Origin: Pollenia angustigena
Lineage: Eukaryota; Arthropoda; Insecta; Diptera; Polleniidae
DNA: 64,000 nt
Assembly (NCBI GenBank): GCA_930367215.1
Contig: OV884056.1
Location: 235,839,127 to 235,903,126 of the forward strand
Direction of reading: 5' to 3'
The notes below the pieces were generated by a model. It did not search any database. It saw only the letters and a program-made list of their open reading frames with translations, and had not been told where the DNA came from. Position 1 is the first letter of the stretch, and each line of letters starts with the position of its first letter. The translations under genes and the position numbers were made by a program. Below, piece by piece: positions 42,986-53,827 of this stretch.

Positions 42986-44841
42986 TAGGGTGTCCCAAAA
43001 TATTTTTTTGTCAGAGGCTCAAGCATAATTTGAAAGCTCATAGGGTCTAGTATTTTTGAATTTTTTCTTAGATTTTTAGGAAGTGGTTTAGAGGTCGCGC
43101 AAATCAAGATTTTGTTAAAAATCTGGTTTTTCGGCATTTTTTCAAACTTGACTCATAACTTTGTCAATAACCACGTTCATTTAATTTTTTGACCGAATAT
43201 TTCTAAAGAAAATTTCCCAAACTTTATTTCCATATGCAAAAACTTTAAGTTCCGGCAATATTTTTATCCATTACGATTCCACATATTAAGTTCTTTTGTA
43301 ATTTTTTAACAAATTCTGTAAAAAACGGTTTATTACTTTTCAAATTTATATGAAAGGTATAAAAACTAGTGACGCGATTTTGAATACCGATAAGTTCTAA
43401 GCAGTTAAGAAAAACAAAAATGGAATTTTGTCCTACAGTTTCCGAGTTACACTATTTTTATAGTTTGTACCTTAAAAATGGTGATACTTTTTTCGTTATA
43501 ATTATTGTATATTTCCATACATTTTTATAGTTAGGTTTTAACTGTCATTAACTTCTGACATTTATTGATCTAAATCGTTACACGCTGTCATTTTCACTTT
43601 CTATTTTATCGAGTTCGCTGGATGATGAAAATTATCTATTCTTTGAAAATATGCATTTTCGGAAACCAGTTGCAATCTTATGTAGACAAATCAACAGTTG
43701 ATGCCTTGCTTGAATTTAGTTCAAATATTGGTACCTCAGCCAGTGCCCTCGATACGATCCTTTCAATGATCTGAGACTATTAAAAGAATTTGCTAGTTAT
43801 AAAATTATTAATAAAGCAGTTGCAAAAGCCTCGCTTAAAACTATTCTAGGTCATCAGTGGTACTTAACTTCGAAATTGGCTGCCTCAGCGTTTTTTGATG
43901 AACGTATCGACACCAAAACTTTGCACTTAATGACACAAAAACTTGCAGATACTTTAACAGAAGAAAAGTTTAGAAATAAAGAAATTCAACAATTCATTTC
44001 AAAAGCCAGTTTTACTTTTTTTGAAGCTTGCAATATTTCAATCGATTTTTTTGAAAATAGATCCAGAGAATTGGAAAGCCAACAAGTCATTTCAAGAGGC
44101 AAAGAAAAAAGTTCAACAATTACAAGTGGTAAATGATGTGGCAGAACGAGGTGTGGCTTTGGCTAATACTTATATTAATGTCACAACTTCTGAAACTGAT
44201 TACCAGAATTTATTGCAAGGTATATAACTACATCGCAAGAACCGCAATAAATGATTTTTCACAGAGCAAAAGAAAAGTTTTTTTTTTTTTTTGTTGATTG
44301 GGTAAGATTGGTGAACTGGCAAACAGCTTATAATAAGATATACTGGGTATAGAGATAAAAACGGGTATAACTCAGGAACGGTAAGAACAAATTTAAAAAT
44401 TGTTTTTTTCATATTAATTAGAATTAATTTGTCTTTCAAACTGCATCATTAGTTTTTTCGTTTTTATTTAAACTTGAAAAGCTGTAAAGCGTTATTACAA
44501 AATTTTTTTAAAAATTACGAAAAATTGTAATTAAGGGTATCTAAATGAGAAAACTCATCACCAAAACTTATAATTTTTTTACACAGGAATAAAGCTTGGA
44601 TACTTTTCTTTAAAACTATTTCCACAGGAGTGAAGAAACTCGTGGTATTAACCAAGTTATGAGTAAAGTTTAAAAAAAAGGCCGAAAACTCCGTTTTTTT
44701 ATAAAAACTCGATTTGCGCGACCTCTAAACCTATTCCGAAAATTCTTAAAAAAAAATCAAAAATACTTTACCCTATAAGCTTTTAAATTTTAATTGAGCA
44801 CCTATGAAAATCAAAAAGAAAAAATTTTTTGGGACACCCTA
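42986..44841 (+). mobile_element. Unclassified TIR transposon, TAGGGTGTCCCAAAA ends, exact 8-bp duplication
   Basis: 1856 bp flanked by ATGTAAAT at 42978-42985 and 44842-44849. The ends are TAGGGTGTCCCAAAATATTT and its complement. The inverted similarity continues for well over 100 bp, including GCGCGACCTCTAAAC and TTTGGGAC blocks. It contains a decayed protein-coding region. The 8-bp duplication occurs in hAT and P superfamilies, but neither a BED nor a THAP domain was seen. Confidence 0.8.
43740..44226 (+). pseudogene. Broken transposon-encoded protein of unrecognised family
   Basis: Reading frames inside the 8-bp-duplication transposon. One frame gives NDLRLLKEFASYKIINKAVA, KASLKTILGHQWYLTSKLAA and SAFFDERIDTKTLHLMTQKL up to about 44050. 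After a frameshift, a second frame gives IDPENWKANKSFQEAKKKVQ, QLQVVNDVAERGVALANTYI and NVTTSETDYQNLLQGI, ending at TAA 44225-44227. The pattern 'HLWYL...LA..FFD..ID..TK' followed by 'VVND.AERGV.L...Y' recurs, as far as I recall, in multicopy arthropod proteins of uncertain class. Upstream pieces near 43620-43740 are more decayed. No catalytic residues can be assigned. Confidence 0.55.
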
Positions 44842-45245
44842 ATGTAAATTCGTAAATTATGTCCTGTTGAATATTTATAAATTGCATTTTATTGATAAAA
44901 AAAAAACTGAAAAACATATACATACATAGCTCATTGCTGCAGTGCATAAAAAAACAACATGGGATAGACATGGGATTAAAAATTTTTATATTTTACATAA
45001 AAAATGTACACATATATTTCTCATTGTTTTGTTAATACTTCGAAAGCAATTAAGCAGACTAAAATACAGTTAATGAATTAGATTTAAAATAAAATATCGA
45101 GCCCGTCACACATATTGATCGAAATGGTTTAAATTCCGTTGTTGAAATTCGATCGAATTTGTTTTAGTATCTTTAACTTAAATGTTCGTTTTTATGAAGC
45201 AAAATACGGAATTACTTTCAATTTCGATCCAAATTGTGTTCTGTG
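44842..45245. other. AT-rich spacer, nothing recognised
   Basis: Unique-looking AT-rich DNA. GAGCCCGTCACACATATTGA at 45100 is faintly like the end of the 25110 foldback, without a partner. Confidence 0.35.
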
Positions 45246-46116
45246 CACGCAGAGAAAAAATATGGTTGGGCATGGTTACGGCAACAATATTATGTTTATT
45301 GTAACATTATATTGTTGTCGTACACAAATAATTGTTATTTTTTTTTAATATCAGCAATATTATAGTTACTGTAAACATATCAATGTTTATCGCAATTATA
45401 AGTTTGAGTATTGTTGACCGAAAGTAATTCTTTTTCTAACAACTAAATAATGGCGACTTTGAAAACATATTAAATTTCTTACAACCATGAAATGATAACT
45501 TTCTATACGTGTAGTCAAAGTATGCTTAAGAAGCAAACAAAATATGTTTACCCTAATAATATTATGTTAGCGCCATTTGTAAAATAATTTTGAAACTGTT
45601 GTGTCGTTTGTTTTAAATATCGAATTATTTGTTAGTGAGCAACAATTAAAAAAACCAAACCCCATTAAGAAAACAAGTGAAATTAAAAGAATTAAAAGAA
45701 TTAAAAAAATAAAAAAATTGTATTTATGAATGTACATTAAAAGAAATTGTGCCACAAAATGAAAAATGTATGTAAAAAATTTTAATTTATTTTTAATTGT
45801 TGTGACAGCACCACTTATGATTAACATGACAATAATATGATTACTTCTCATCTTATTATGATTAGCAAGACAATAATATGATAAATTCTTCACATATTAT
45901 GATTAACATGACAATAATATGATTACTTCTAAACTTATTATGATTAACAGGATAATAGTATGATTAAGGGAAAAATATTATGGTCTAACATTACGAATAT
46001 ATTTGGTCATTATATGATTCAATAATAATCTTAATATGGTGACTACAATCATGAATCTTATCATAATATGTTGCTCTTAGAATATGTTTACCACAACCAT
46101 GTTTTTTCTTTGCGTG
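45246..46116. mobile_element. MITE family 'CACGCAAAGAAAAAACATGG', copy 2 (reverse)
   Basis: The ends CACGCAGAGAAAAAATATGG and CCATGTTTTTTCTTTGCGTG match copy 1 in opposite orientation. It contains the same four-unit 41-bp array at about 45815-45975 and lacks the nested foldback present in copy 1. The open frame 45567-45893 is antisense noise from poly-A/T tracts. Confidence 0.8.
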
Positions 46117-46168
46117 TAACAACCCTGAATCCTACACACATTTTGTCCGATATTGTGCATTGATAACA

Positions 46169-46498
46169 CTGCAGTTACACGCTCAAGTTTTTCTTGATAG
46201 TCTTTTACATAAACTGTTTGTCAAAATTTCCAAAAATTGATAGTTGTGACGTAGGCTGCATTCAATTATTGAGCAATTTACTTTCAAGTTGCCATCAAGA
46301 AAAAAATTTATAAAGAGAAACGAAAAATTTGCTCACTAAACTTGAAATCAGCTGTTTTCTTGAACGTAAATTGAAACACTCACTGGCAAGAGAATTTTAA
46401 AGGCAAGTTCGTATCAATTTTTAAAAGTATGAGTGTATTGGTTAAAAAGTGTGAGTGTTTTAAAACTTGATAGGCAAAACTTGATCGTGTAACCCTCA
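46169..46498 (-). mobile_element. MITE family 'GGTTACACG-TCAAG', copy 2
   Basis: Reverse of copy 1 at 535-834: CTGCAGTTACACGCTCAAGT at the left, AACTTGATCGTGTAACCCTC at the right, with shared GACGTAGGCTGCATTCAATT and AGCTGTTTTCTTGAACGT. Confidence 0.7.
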
Positions 46499-46502
46499 AG
46501 TA

Positions 46503-46912
46503 AGTCTGAGTTCATACGGCTCATGTCTTATTGCCGGTTCACACACGTCAAGTTTGACTCGTCAAGTCTTGAGTTTTTAGAAGAGAGAGGAAAAGAAATG
46601 GCATTCTCTTTTCCCTTCTCTCCTTAAACATCAAGACTTGAAGAGTCAAACTTGACGTGTGTGAACCGGCACTTATTGACAAGATTCTTTCTTTTTCTTC
46701 TTTGAACATGAATTGGCGTTCAAATGATTTATGTCATGTTGACGACATGTGCTTTTTTGATATTGAAAACAATAACAAAATTAAACAACGAATGAAAAAG
46801 CAAAACGTAAAGACAGTACATGCATCTGTGTACTCGTTTCTTTTCCCCTCGTCCCTCTCGCCTATAAAGTAGCAATCTTGTCAATAAGACATGAGCCGTA
46901 TGAACTCAGACT
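46503..46912. mobile_element. Foldback element AGTCTGAGTTCATACGG, interrupted by another foldback
   Basis: The left arm AGTCTGAGTTCATACGGCTC ATGTCTTAT and right arm ATAAGACATGAGCCGTATGA ACTCAGACT are perfect inverted copies. The right arm continues as ATCTTGTCA, which pairs with TGACAAGAT after the inserted element. A partial second copy is at 63229-63412. The frame 46657-46872 crosses the arm and is not a gene. Confidence 0.8.
46532..46671. mobile_element. 140-bp foldback TGCCGGTTCACACACG with 5-bp duplication CTTAT
   Basis: The arms TGCCGGTTCACACACGTCAA and its perfect complement ending CCGGCA enclose a purine-rich stem and a loop around GGCATTCTC. It is flanked by CTTAT at 46527-46531 and 46672-46676. 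Removing the element and one CTTAT restores the perfect palindrome of the host foldback, which confirms the insertion. Relatives are at 47665-47808 and, degraded, at 30570-30699. Confidence 0.85.
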
Positions 46913-47495
46913 AACCAAGATGCTAGTAGACTAGCTGGTAGTGAGCTAGTCTATCAGCAACGGGTGTAAACGTGAGTCACACCATTTCAAATATAGTTGT
47001 ATTTGATAAAAAAAAAAATTAGCACATTTTTATTTAACCCAAAATTTGTATGTAAAAATCCCGGGATTCGGAACTTCAATAACAAAGTTATTAAAAATGG
47101 GCAAGAGTTGTAAAAATACAGTCTTTACTTTGATTAAAATATTTTTTGAAGAAATGCATATTTCATTATTAAATATGTTTAATTGAGTGCTATTTTGATA
47201 AGCTTTTTCATTGCATCAAAAAAAAGGTTGTAGACGTAAAATTTTATTTTTAACAAACTTTATTGAGATATTTTTTTCTGTGAGAGAGTATAACTATTTA
47301 ATTAAATCTCAGAGATACCATTAAATAAAAAAACAAAAATTTTATTCAACATTGTCTCACTTGTCTTTAAATTATTTATCTTATTTACAAAGAACCATTT
47401 TTTAAATAAAAATATTTTCTCCTTTTCGTAAATAAAATGTGCTAATTTTATTGTCAAACATTAAAATACACAAACAATTCCGATAACTCTTAGAT
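46913..47495. other. AT-rich spacer
   Basis: Contains CTAGCTGGTAGTGAGCTAGT with CTATCAGC at 46932-46961, whose reverse complement occurs at 52618-52646. At about 47100 it has GGGCAAGAGTTGTAAAAATA, which returns in complement near 37610. Nothing coding. Confidence 0.4.
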
Positions 47496-47664
47496 CACGG
47501 TTGATAAAGTTGGTGCAATTGTACTTTTTTTGGTACAATTCAAAACTAAAAAGTACGCTGGTATCCCCGTGGCTCATTTGGCACTATATCCAAATTTTTC
47601 AAGCCTATTGTTAATTGATATAAAATAAAATGAAAACTCGTATTAACTGTCCAATTTATATAAG

Positions 47665-47808
47665 TGCCGGTTCACACACGTCAAGTTTGACTCGTCAAGT
47701 CTTGAGTTTTTTTAGAGAAAGGGGGAAAAGAAATGGCATTCTCTTTTTCCTTTTCTCTCCTAAAAGCTCAATACTTAATGAGTCAAAATTGACGTGTGTG
47801 AACGGGAA
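47665..47808. mobile_element. Foldback TGCCGGTTCACACACG, copy 2
   Basis: Arms as in 46532-46671, with the right terminus changed to GGGAA. Flanks ATAAG and CTAAG agree at four of five bases, consistent with a 5-bp duplication. The frame 47630-47812 is a palindrome artefact. It directly abuts the next foldback. Confidence 0.75.
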
Positions 47809-47810
47809 CT

Positions 47811-47977
47811 AAGCGGAGTTCAGTGTTTGGTGGTCTTGTGAAAATGCAAAATTCCATATTTTTTTTTTTTTTGAAATCTAACGGAAACTCTGTTTTTTTT
47901 TAAATTAACAAAAAAGCTATGATATTTTGCATTTTCTCTCTTGCAAGACTATTTACACTAAACATTAAACTCCGCTA
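47811..47977. mobile_element. Foldback MITE family 'TAGCGGAGTTC', copy 2
   Basis: The ends AAGCGGAGTTCAGTGTTTGG and TTAAACTCCGCT, with internal inverted GAAAATGCAAAA and TTTTGCATTTTC. It has no open frame and is shorter than copy 1 at 26042-26456. Confidence 0.7.
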
Positions 47978-48487
47978 TTGGGAATAGATATTTGCACTTG
48001 TTCATTGGACGATTGCATATGATGCATTTTCTGATGATATTTACAAGTTTTTTAAAGATGTAGGAAACCACCTCTGCAAAAGTTCTAGTAGAAGAGACGA
48101 CTTCCTCGCATTTCAAGATTATTTTGGAACGAACTCATAATATTTTGAAATATTCGTCAACAAGTATCAGAATTTTGAAACAGTGGGAGCCACTCAATTA
48201 TTATTTTACTCCGAACGATTTTTAATGAGCTTTCAAAAGCGCTGAATTTAATTTTATTATATCCGGACTTTCTACTCCAGCTTATAAAATGTCTTTCCTT
48301 TTCCTGCAGTACATATTAAAAATTGTAAACTTAATATATTTGGAAATCGATAACCACCTATTTTTAAAACTCCGGGGGCTCGAAATTTATTTTTGATCTA
48401 TGGTTTCCTTGGCAATGATTCTTGGAATGACTTACAGAACAAGAATCGCGATGTGCTTTTGACGCGATAAAATTTTACCAACCCTAC

Positions 48488-49317
48488 TCTTATATCTGTA
48501 TACATAATTTATAAAATTGTAACGTTACTGACTGATTCATCATCGCGCAACCTAAACGCCTGAAGCTAAAAACTTGAAATTCGGACCGGAGGTGGGTCTC
48601 TCCCCAAATCGGTCGGATTTTTGTAAATTCGAATGTTTAGGGGGTAAAAATGGGTAAATTCGATAACCTTATATCTCCAAAACTAAAAGAGATACAAAAA
48701 AACTGTAATACTTATCGTTGTTCTTTAGAAAAATAAGCGCACAGGTGTCTGCCCATTTAGAGAGAAAACGAGTAATCCTGAATTTTGGTACTTTTTTGTC
48801 ACCCCAATAAACCGAGAAATAAAGTTTATATTACATTCGAAACTTATCAAAAAAATACGAATATGAATTTGGTACTTTTTCGAAATTTGAGCGTTAAAGA
48901 GGTGAATATCGTAACTATTTTTGGTAATTTTTCTTAAAAACATTTTTCTCCATTCATTGACATATTCGTACTAAATTATAGGCCCCACTACAATACTGCA
49001 TTTTTTGATACTTTAATGGGGGGGAAAAAATAGTACCAAAATGGGAAATACGGGAAACTTAATATTTTTCTTCAGCTTTTTGGTTCTACAACTGGTATTT
49101 TTTTGATTACCGTTAATATTGGACCTTAAAACATAAAATTCAACATACAATGTCCTAAGTGGACACAAATCTATGAGGGAACTTTTTTGTATATTAACTG
49201 CTACTTTTTGAATTACTGGAATTTAAACAAGTTAAAACCTAGCAAAACAAACTTTGGCATACAGATATGTACACGAAGAAAATGGAGACGCTAACGAAGT
49301 AGCGGGTTAAATGCTAG
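48488..49317 (+). mobile_element. Non-autonomous Helitron, second family
   Basis: It starts near TCTTATATCTGTATACATAA with TTACTGACTGATTCATCATC just inside. It ends with the stem-loop CGCTAACGAAGTAGCG at 49289-49304 and CTAG at 49314-49317 followed by T. It interrupts the hAT copy at the sequence TTTTACC.ACC. The interior has no transposase; the frame 48725-48943 is not supported. Confidence 0.65.
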
Positions 49318-49859
49318 TGTGTAAAAAATTAACATATACCTATTTATTATTATTTTTTTTGCTATCTATACGTTACACGTACAAATGAATTGCGAGTTTT
49401 GTTTCTGTTGTATTAATTTTTTTGTTTTTAAAAATAAAATAAAATGATTTGATACTATTCGGGTCGAAAAAGTACGTTTTTAAAAATTCGTTGGTACGAT
49501 ATTGGTTTTCTCATTTATCATCCCTGTCTCAGATATTTCGTAAGGTTTTTGCTTTACAAATACATATGTACATATTAACATATCGTCACTGTAAATGCAA
49601 GCGAACGTAACTTGAGTAGTTTTGGCAGTGGAATTTCTTTAATAAATCGCAGGGGTGTAAAAATTTGCATGAACATGTAGTTTGATAAAACGCAACATAA
49701 TCATTAAAAACTATATTTTGAATTTTTGTTAAGTCACGTGCATTTGGATTTAAGGTAACGATATGCATGTATGCCAGCGTTGCAAAATTGAAATTTAGAA
49801 ATGGTACTAAACTTCAACTAAAAGAGTATTTTTCCCTCAAAATGGTACTTTTTGTTAAT

Positions 49860-50761
49860 TTCCAAAATAACAGTTATTTGTGTTTTTAAAAAAGATGATG
49901 TGACTGAAATGCAAATATCTTCAAAAACGGATTATGTAATTCTTTCTTTTTAGTGAAAGGTTATAAAATTTCTAAAATAACCATGGATTGCTTGTGAAGA
50001 TTGGTCAAGAAATGACAAAGTTACAGGGGACAAAAGTTTAAGCTTCATTGAAAATTTTATGATTTTGTTCAATTTTGTTTTTTTCAAGTTATTTTTTTTA
50101 AACCAATGATTTAAAAATCCTAATGTTTTATTGCATGTGAGATTAGATTATTTTAATATGAACATTTTGCGCCCAACAAGACATAGATTGGTACAAAAAT
50201 GACAAAGCTACAGAAGATTTAGTAAGTTAGCCCACATAGAAATTCAATAGTTTCAAGCAATTTTTAATATTTTTGTTACTAAAAATTTAGCTTTGTATAT
50301 TTATTTGTTGTGGATTAATGCAATTAATCTTCTGTAACTTTATCATTTTTGCACCGATCTGGTTCCTATTGGGCACAAAATGTTTGTATTGAAATAGGCT
50401 AAAATTTTATTTTTTGGATATTTGCATTTCAGTCACAGCATCTTTTTTAACCCTAGAAAGATAATCTGCGTAAATTTTACGCATGCGCTTTCGAAATATT
50501 GATATTTATTTTTAATTAGCTTGAATAAGTTGCTGTGCATTTCAGAGATTTTATATGAACAAATATTTTAAATTTTGGTATTGTTATTAAATACAAGTGG
50601 TAAAATGAAATCCATATTAGTTTGTTCTTAATTAATCAAAAACAACAGCAATACAGCATACTAAAATAATGCGTAAATTTTACGTATGATTATCTTTAAC
50701 GTAAGTCATGATATGATTATCTTTTAAGGGTTAAAAACACAAATAACGGTTATTTTGGAAT
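49860..50761. mobile_element. Inverted-repeat element interrupted by a piggyBac-like MITE
   Basis: The ends TCCAAAATAACAGTTATTTG and CAAATAACGGTTATTTTGGA are inverted copies. A second inverted pair, GTGACTGAAATGCAAATATC and GATATTTGCATTTCAGTCAC, lies inside. The right arm is split at TTAA by the MITE at 50451-50730. Confidence 0.7.
50451..50730. mobile_element. 280-bp piggyBac-like MITE
   Basis: Flanked by TTAA at 50447-50450 and 50731-50734. The left end has the 13-bp repeat CCCTAGAAAGATA, a 3-bp spacer ATC and a 19-bp internal repeat TGCGTAAATTTTACGCATG. The right end, in complement, has CCCTTAAAAGATA, a 31-bp spacer and a 19-bp internal repeat TACGTAAAATTTACGCATT. This 13/3/19 and 13/31/19 asymmetry and the sequences are those of piggyBac (first described in Trichoplusia ni). 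No transposase is present, so movement would need a source elsewhere. Confidence 0.9.
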
Positions 50762-51015
50762 ATCTGTTCTACTTTTGACAATTCGGATTCAGCGGACAAT
50801 TTTACATAAAGGTTAGGTGTCAAATTCATTTGGTCAAAAAATTGTCACGTAGTGTAATTTATGAAAACAAAAGGAACCAAAAATATTTTATTGGATTTCA
50901 TTTATCTAACTATTTAATAGCAAACAGCATTAATATTTGAGGTACACATGTAAATAATATTTCTGTATACATATGTGTATAAGCGTCAAGCGCCCCATCT
51001 ATTTACAATCATATA

Positions 51016-51671
51016 CAGGCAAAGCCCAGTATAACGAATGATATAATGTCAGCCCCTTTCGTTAAACTGAGAGATTCGTAATACCGAATTTTTTTTTTTA
51101 ATAAAAAATTAGCTACATTTATCATTAAATCGAGCCTTTATTATATTATATTCATGTTTATTAAGCTTGCATACGTAAGTACGTGTTTACATATTGGGGA
51201 AAATTATTTTTCTAAAAAATCAGTAATAAATGATTGTTAGTATGAAGCTTGCAAACTTTTTTCAACTGCTTTTTCTTGCAATACTCTCATCACTAAAGAT
51301 TTGTGTAATCAATTATATTAACCATCTCTTTTAAAGTGCAAATCGATGGTCGATACTTACACCTTTATACATTAATTTAAAATTTTTATTTTTCACTTAA
51401 TGATATTATTTTTCTATTTAACACTTGCTTTCACAACACTTCAAACTGTGCTCTGTGCTTCAAACAAAACTCTTTTATTATGCTTAAAACGTATCTACGT
51501 GTTGTATTACTTTGTAACAAAAAAAAAGCACATTCAACATTTAACCATTCGTTAAACCGGGACAAACAAATGTTGATCGTTCGTTATATAAGGTAACTAA
51601 TGAACAAATTTGCTCATTCGTTATATCGGATTTTCGTTAAAGTGAGTATTTGTTATATCGAGCTTTGCCTG
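51016..51671. mobile_element. pogo-like MITE (CAGGCAAAGC ends)
   Basis: 656 bp with TA on both sides. The ends CAGGCAAAGCCCAGTATAAC and, in complement, CAGGCAAAGCTCGATATAAC. The motif TATAACGAA/TTCGTTATA repeats inside both ends. No transposase. Confidence 0.8.
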
Positions 51672-53606
51672 TATATTATTTCTAAAGCACTTTTTTTGTC
51701 GGTTGCAAATATCTCCCATACCACCGCATCAAATTTAATGAATGATATCTCATTTTAAAGCTTATTTCTAACACTAATGACGAAAAATAATTAGAAATTG
51801 AAAAATTAATATTTTCATTGAAGGATTCGTACGGGCAAAAAGTTAACGATGATCATGTCATTACCTCTAACATTGTATTCAAAGAAGTATTATAAAAGCA
51901 TTTAAACATATGTATGTAAATATGTATGATATATATTATGATTTCTAATATTTTTATACTTTTAATAAAATGTATTGAAGTTAATAAAATTTCTATTAAT
52001 TATTTTAATTTTATGTTACAAAAATGACAACTAACGGTGCGAAATATTCGCATAGGTCATCTAGTTATTTTTATATTCAATATATTTTATTTCTATTTCA
52101 ATTAAAATATGTTGCAACTCTTTTCAAAAAACATAACCTCTAAAGCAAAACAACATAGTACATTGCTGGCAACACATTTCACAGTATATTAAACTTATTT
52201 TCTGATTTCGATTCTTGCCAATATATATTGTGTCACGTTCGAATATCACAAATACATTGACGATTAAATTGAACAGTTATATTGTAAGCGCATGAGCCGC
52301 TTAAAGTACGTTTTTTCAGTATTTTCTTAAAAAAATATTTAAAATAGTTCATATATTTATGAATCAGTAAATAAATTAAAAATTTTATTTTTGTCAACAT
52401 AAATTTATACTGGCATTTATATTTAAATATATTTTAACTTTTGCAAAGTTACATTGTTCAGAACTTAGTTCTAATAAAATTTTAAAACATTAATGTTTTA
52501 AAGTAAAGAATTAAATTCAGTGTTATAAGTAAAGCAAATTTACTTTAAGAGATCATCAGAAATATTTTTTTTAATTCCCTAAGCTAATCTCTACGAAGCC
52601 CTACGTAACCCTGGCGCTGATAGACTAGCTCACTACCAGCTAGCCTACCGGGGCACTATTATAAGTACAACAGCAACTACCAGTTGATTTTAATAGATAT
52701 TTAGTTTTTATCAAACTCGAAATAGTTTCTACGTGTAAACGATTTCTTCCTTTGCTTTTTATATCCATTGGGACGGTTAAAGTCAAAATAGGCTAATTCG
52801 CCTTTGTACATAATAATAATAAAAATAAAATGTGCGTTCTATTGATGCTCAGAAATGTGGTATCGATAAAATACCAACAGCAATATGTAAAATGTCAGCA
52901 AACATTAGTTTCGTTCTTAATATTGGCTATATTATTCCAAAAAATTTAAATATATCATTTGAAATGCTTTATTTCAGAAAGATCCGCTAGAACACAGAAT
53001 TAAGAATTAATATTATTATAGTTTTCTTTATCGATTGTAAATAACATAAATAAAATCAGTATTATGCTAATGTTTTTTCTGGAAACAATATTTTCCTGGA
53101 GTAAAGATAATTATTATCACTTTTAAGGTTTTATGTTCAAAACAAAATTTAGTTCTTAATGTTTTGCAAATTGTCGAATAAAACGATTTCGCAAATTTCT
53201 TTTACTTTATGAACAATTTCCTTAACATTGAATGTTTTTATAAATATGGTTTTCATTTAAATTTTCCACTAACATATTAGCCAATGCATTCCTTTTTAAA
53301 AATGTTCTTGTCGCATGTAAGAACAAATATCCCATTCTGGAAATAAAAATATGAATCCTGGCGGCCACGCTTTGCATTTCAATATTAACTTTGTTAATTA
53401 TTTTTAAGATACAACAACATAAATTTTGCAACAAACACATGATAACCTAAGCCTGCTATCGTAATGATCACATCACAGTTAAAAAGATAAGAGTTAAAAA
53501 GCTTAAAGGATAAAAAAAGTACTGAAAACAACACGGGGGTACTGCGGTATTTTTAATATGAAAAAGTACTGAAAAAAGTACCAAAGTACTGAATTTTTCA
53601 ACACTG

Positions 53607-53827
53607 ATGTATGCGTAAGTACGTGTCTCTATTTTTCTCTCTTTAACTCAATCAATATGAATATTTAAAACGTATTAAACATTTTTGTTCTGTTCTAAAA
53701 GTTTGTTGGACACAACAACATTTTTTAATTTATTTATCTATGAGCGTCACTATTTTTCGTGGAAAAAACGAATGACAATGTGTTAGTTACGGATTGTTTA
53801 CAACTTGAAAAGAAATACAAATAAACA
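53607..53827. other. Short AT-rich spacer
   Basis: After the hAT duplication ATGTATGC nothing is recognised until the Helentron-like end. Confidence 0.4.

Larger units (their letters stand above)
47496..49526 (-). mobile_element. hAT element (CAGGGATGATAAA ends), copy 2, with three insertions
   Basis: The ends CACGGTTGATAAAGTTGG and, in complement, CAGGGATGATAAATGAGAAA. Flanks TCTTAGAT (47488-47495) and TCTCAGAT (49527-49534) agree at seven of eight bases. Sequence common with copy 1 at 41344 (for example CAGAAGTTCTAGTAGAAGAG-like and TTTTGACGCGA.AAAATTTTAC) is interrupted by two foldbacks and a Helitron. Confidence 0.8.
49775..53606. mobile_element. Large hAT-like element with exact 8-bp duplication
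   Basis: 3832 bp flanked by ATGTATGC at 49767-49774 and 53607-53614. The ends CAGCGTTGCAAAATTGAAA and, in complement, CAGTGTTGAAAAATTCAGT; GTACTTT-type motifs repeat just inside both ends. No transposase frame is readable. Contents: a foldback with a piggyBac-like MITE (49860-50761), a pogo-like MITE (51016-51671) and AT-rich DNA. Confidence 0.85.

Noticed and set aside
46532..46671. Hairpin as a microRNA precursor
   Set aside because: The stem is near-perfect, about 65 bp, present in several copies with a target duplication, so it is a foldback transposon.
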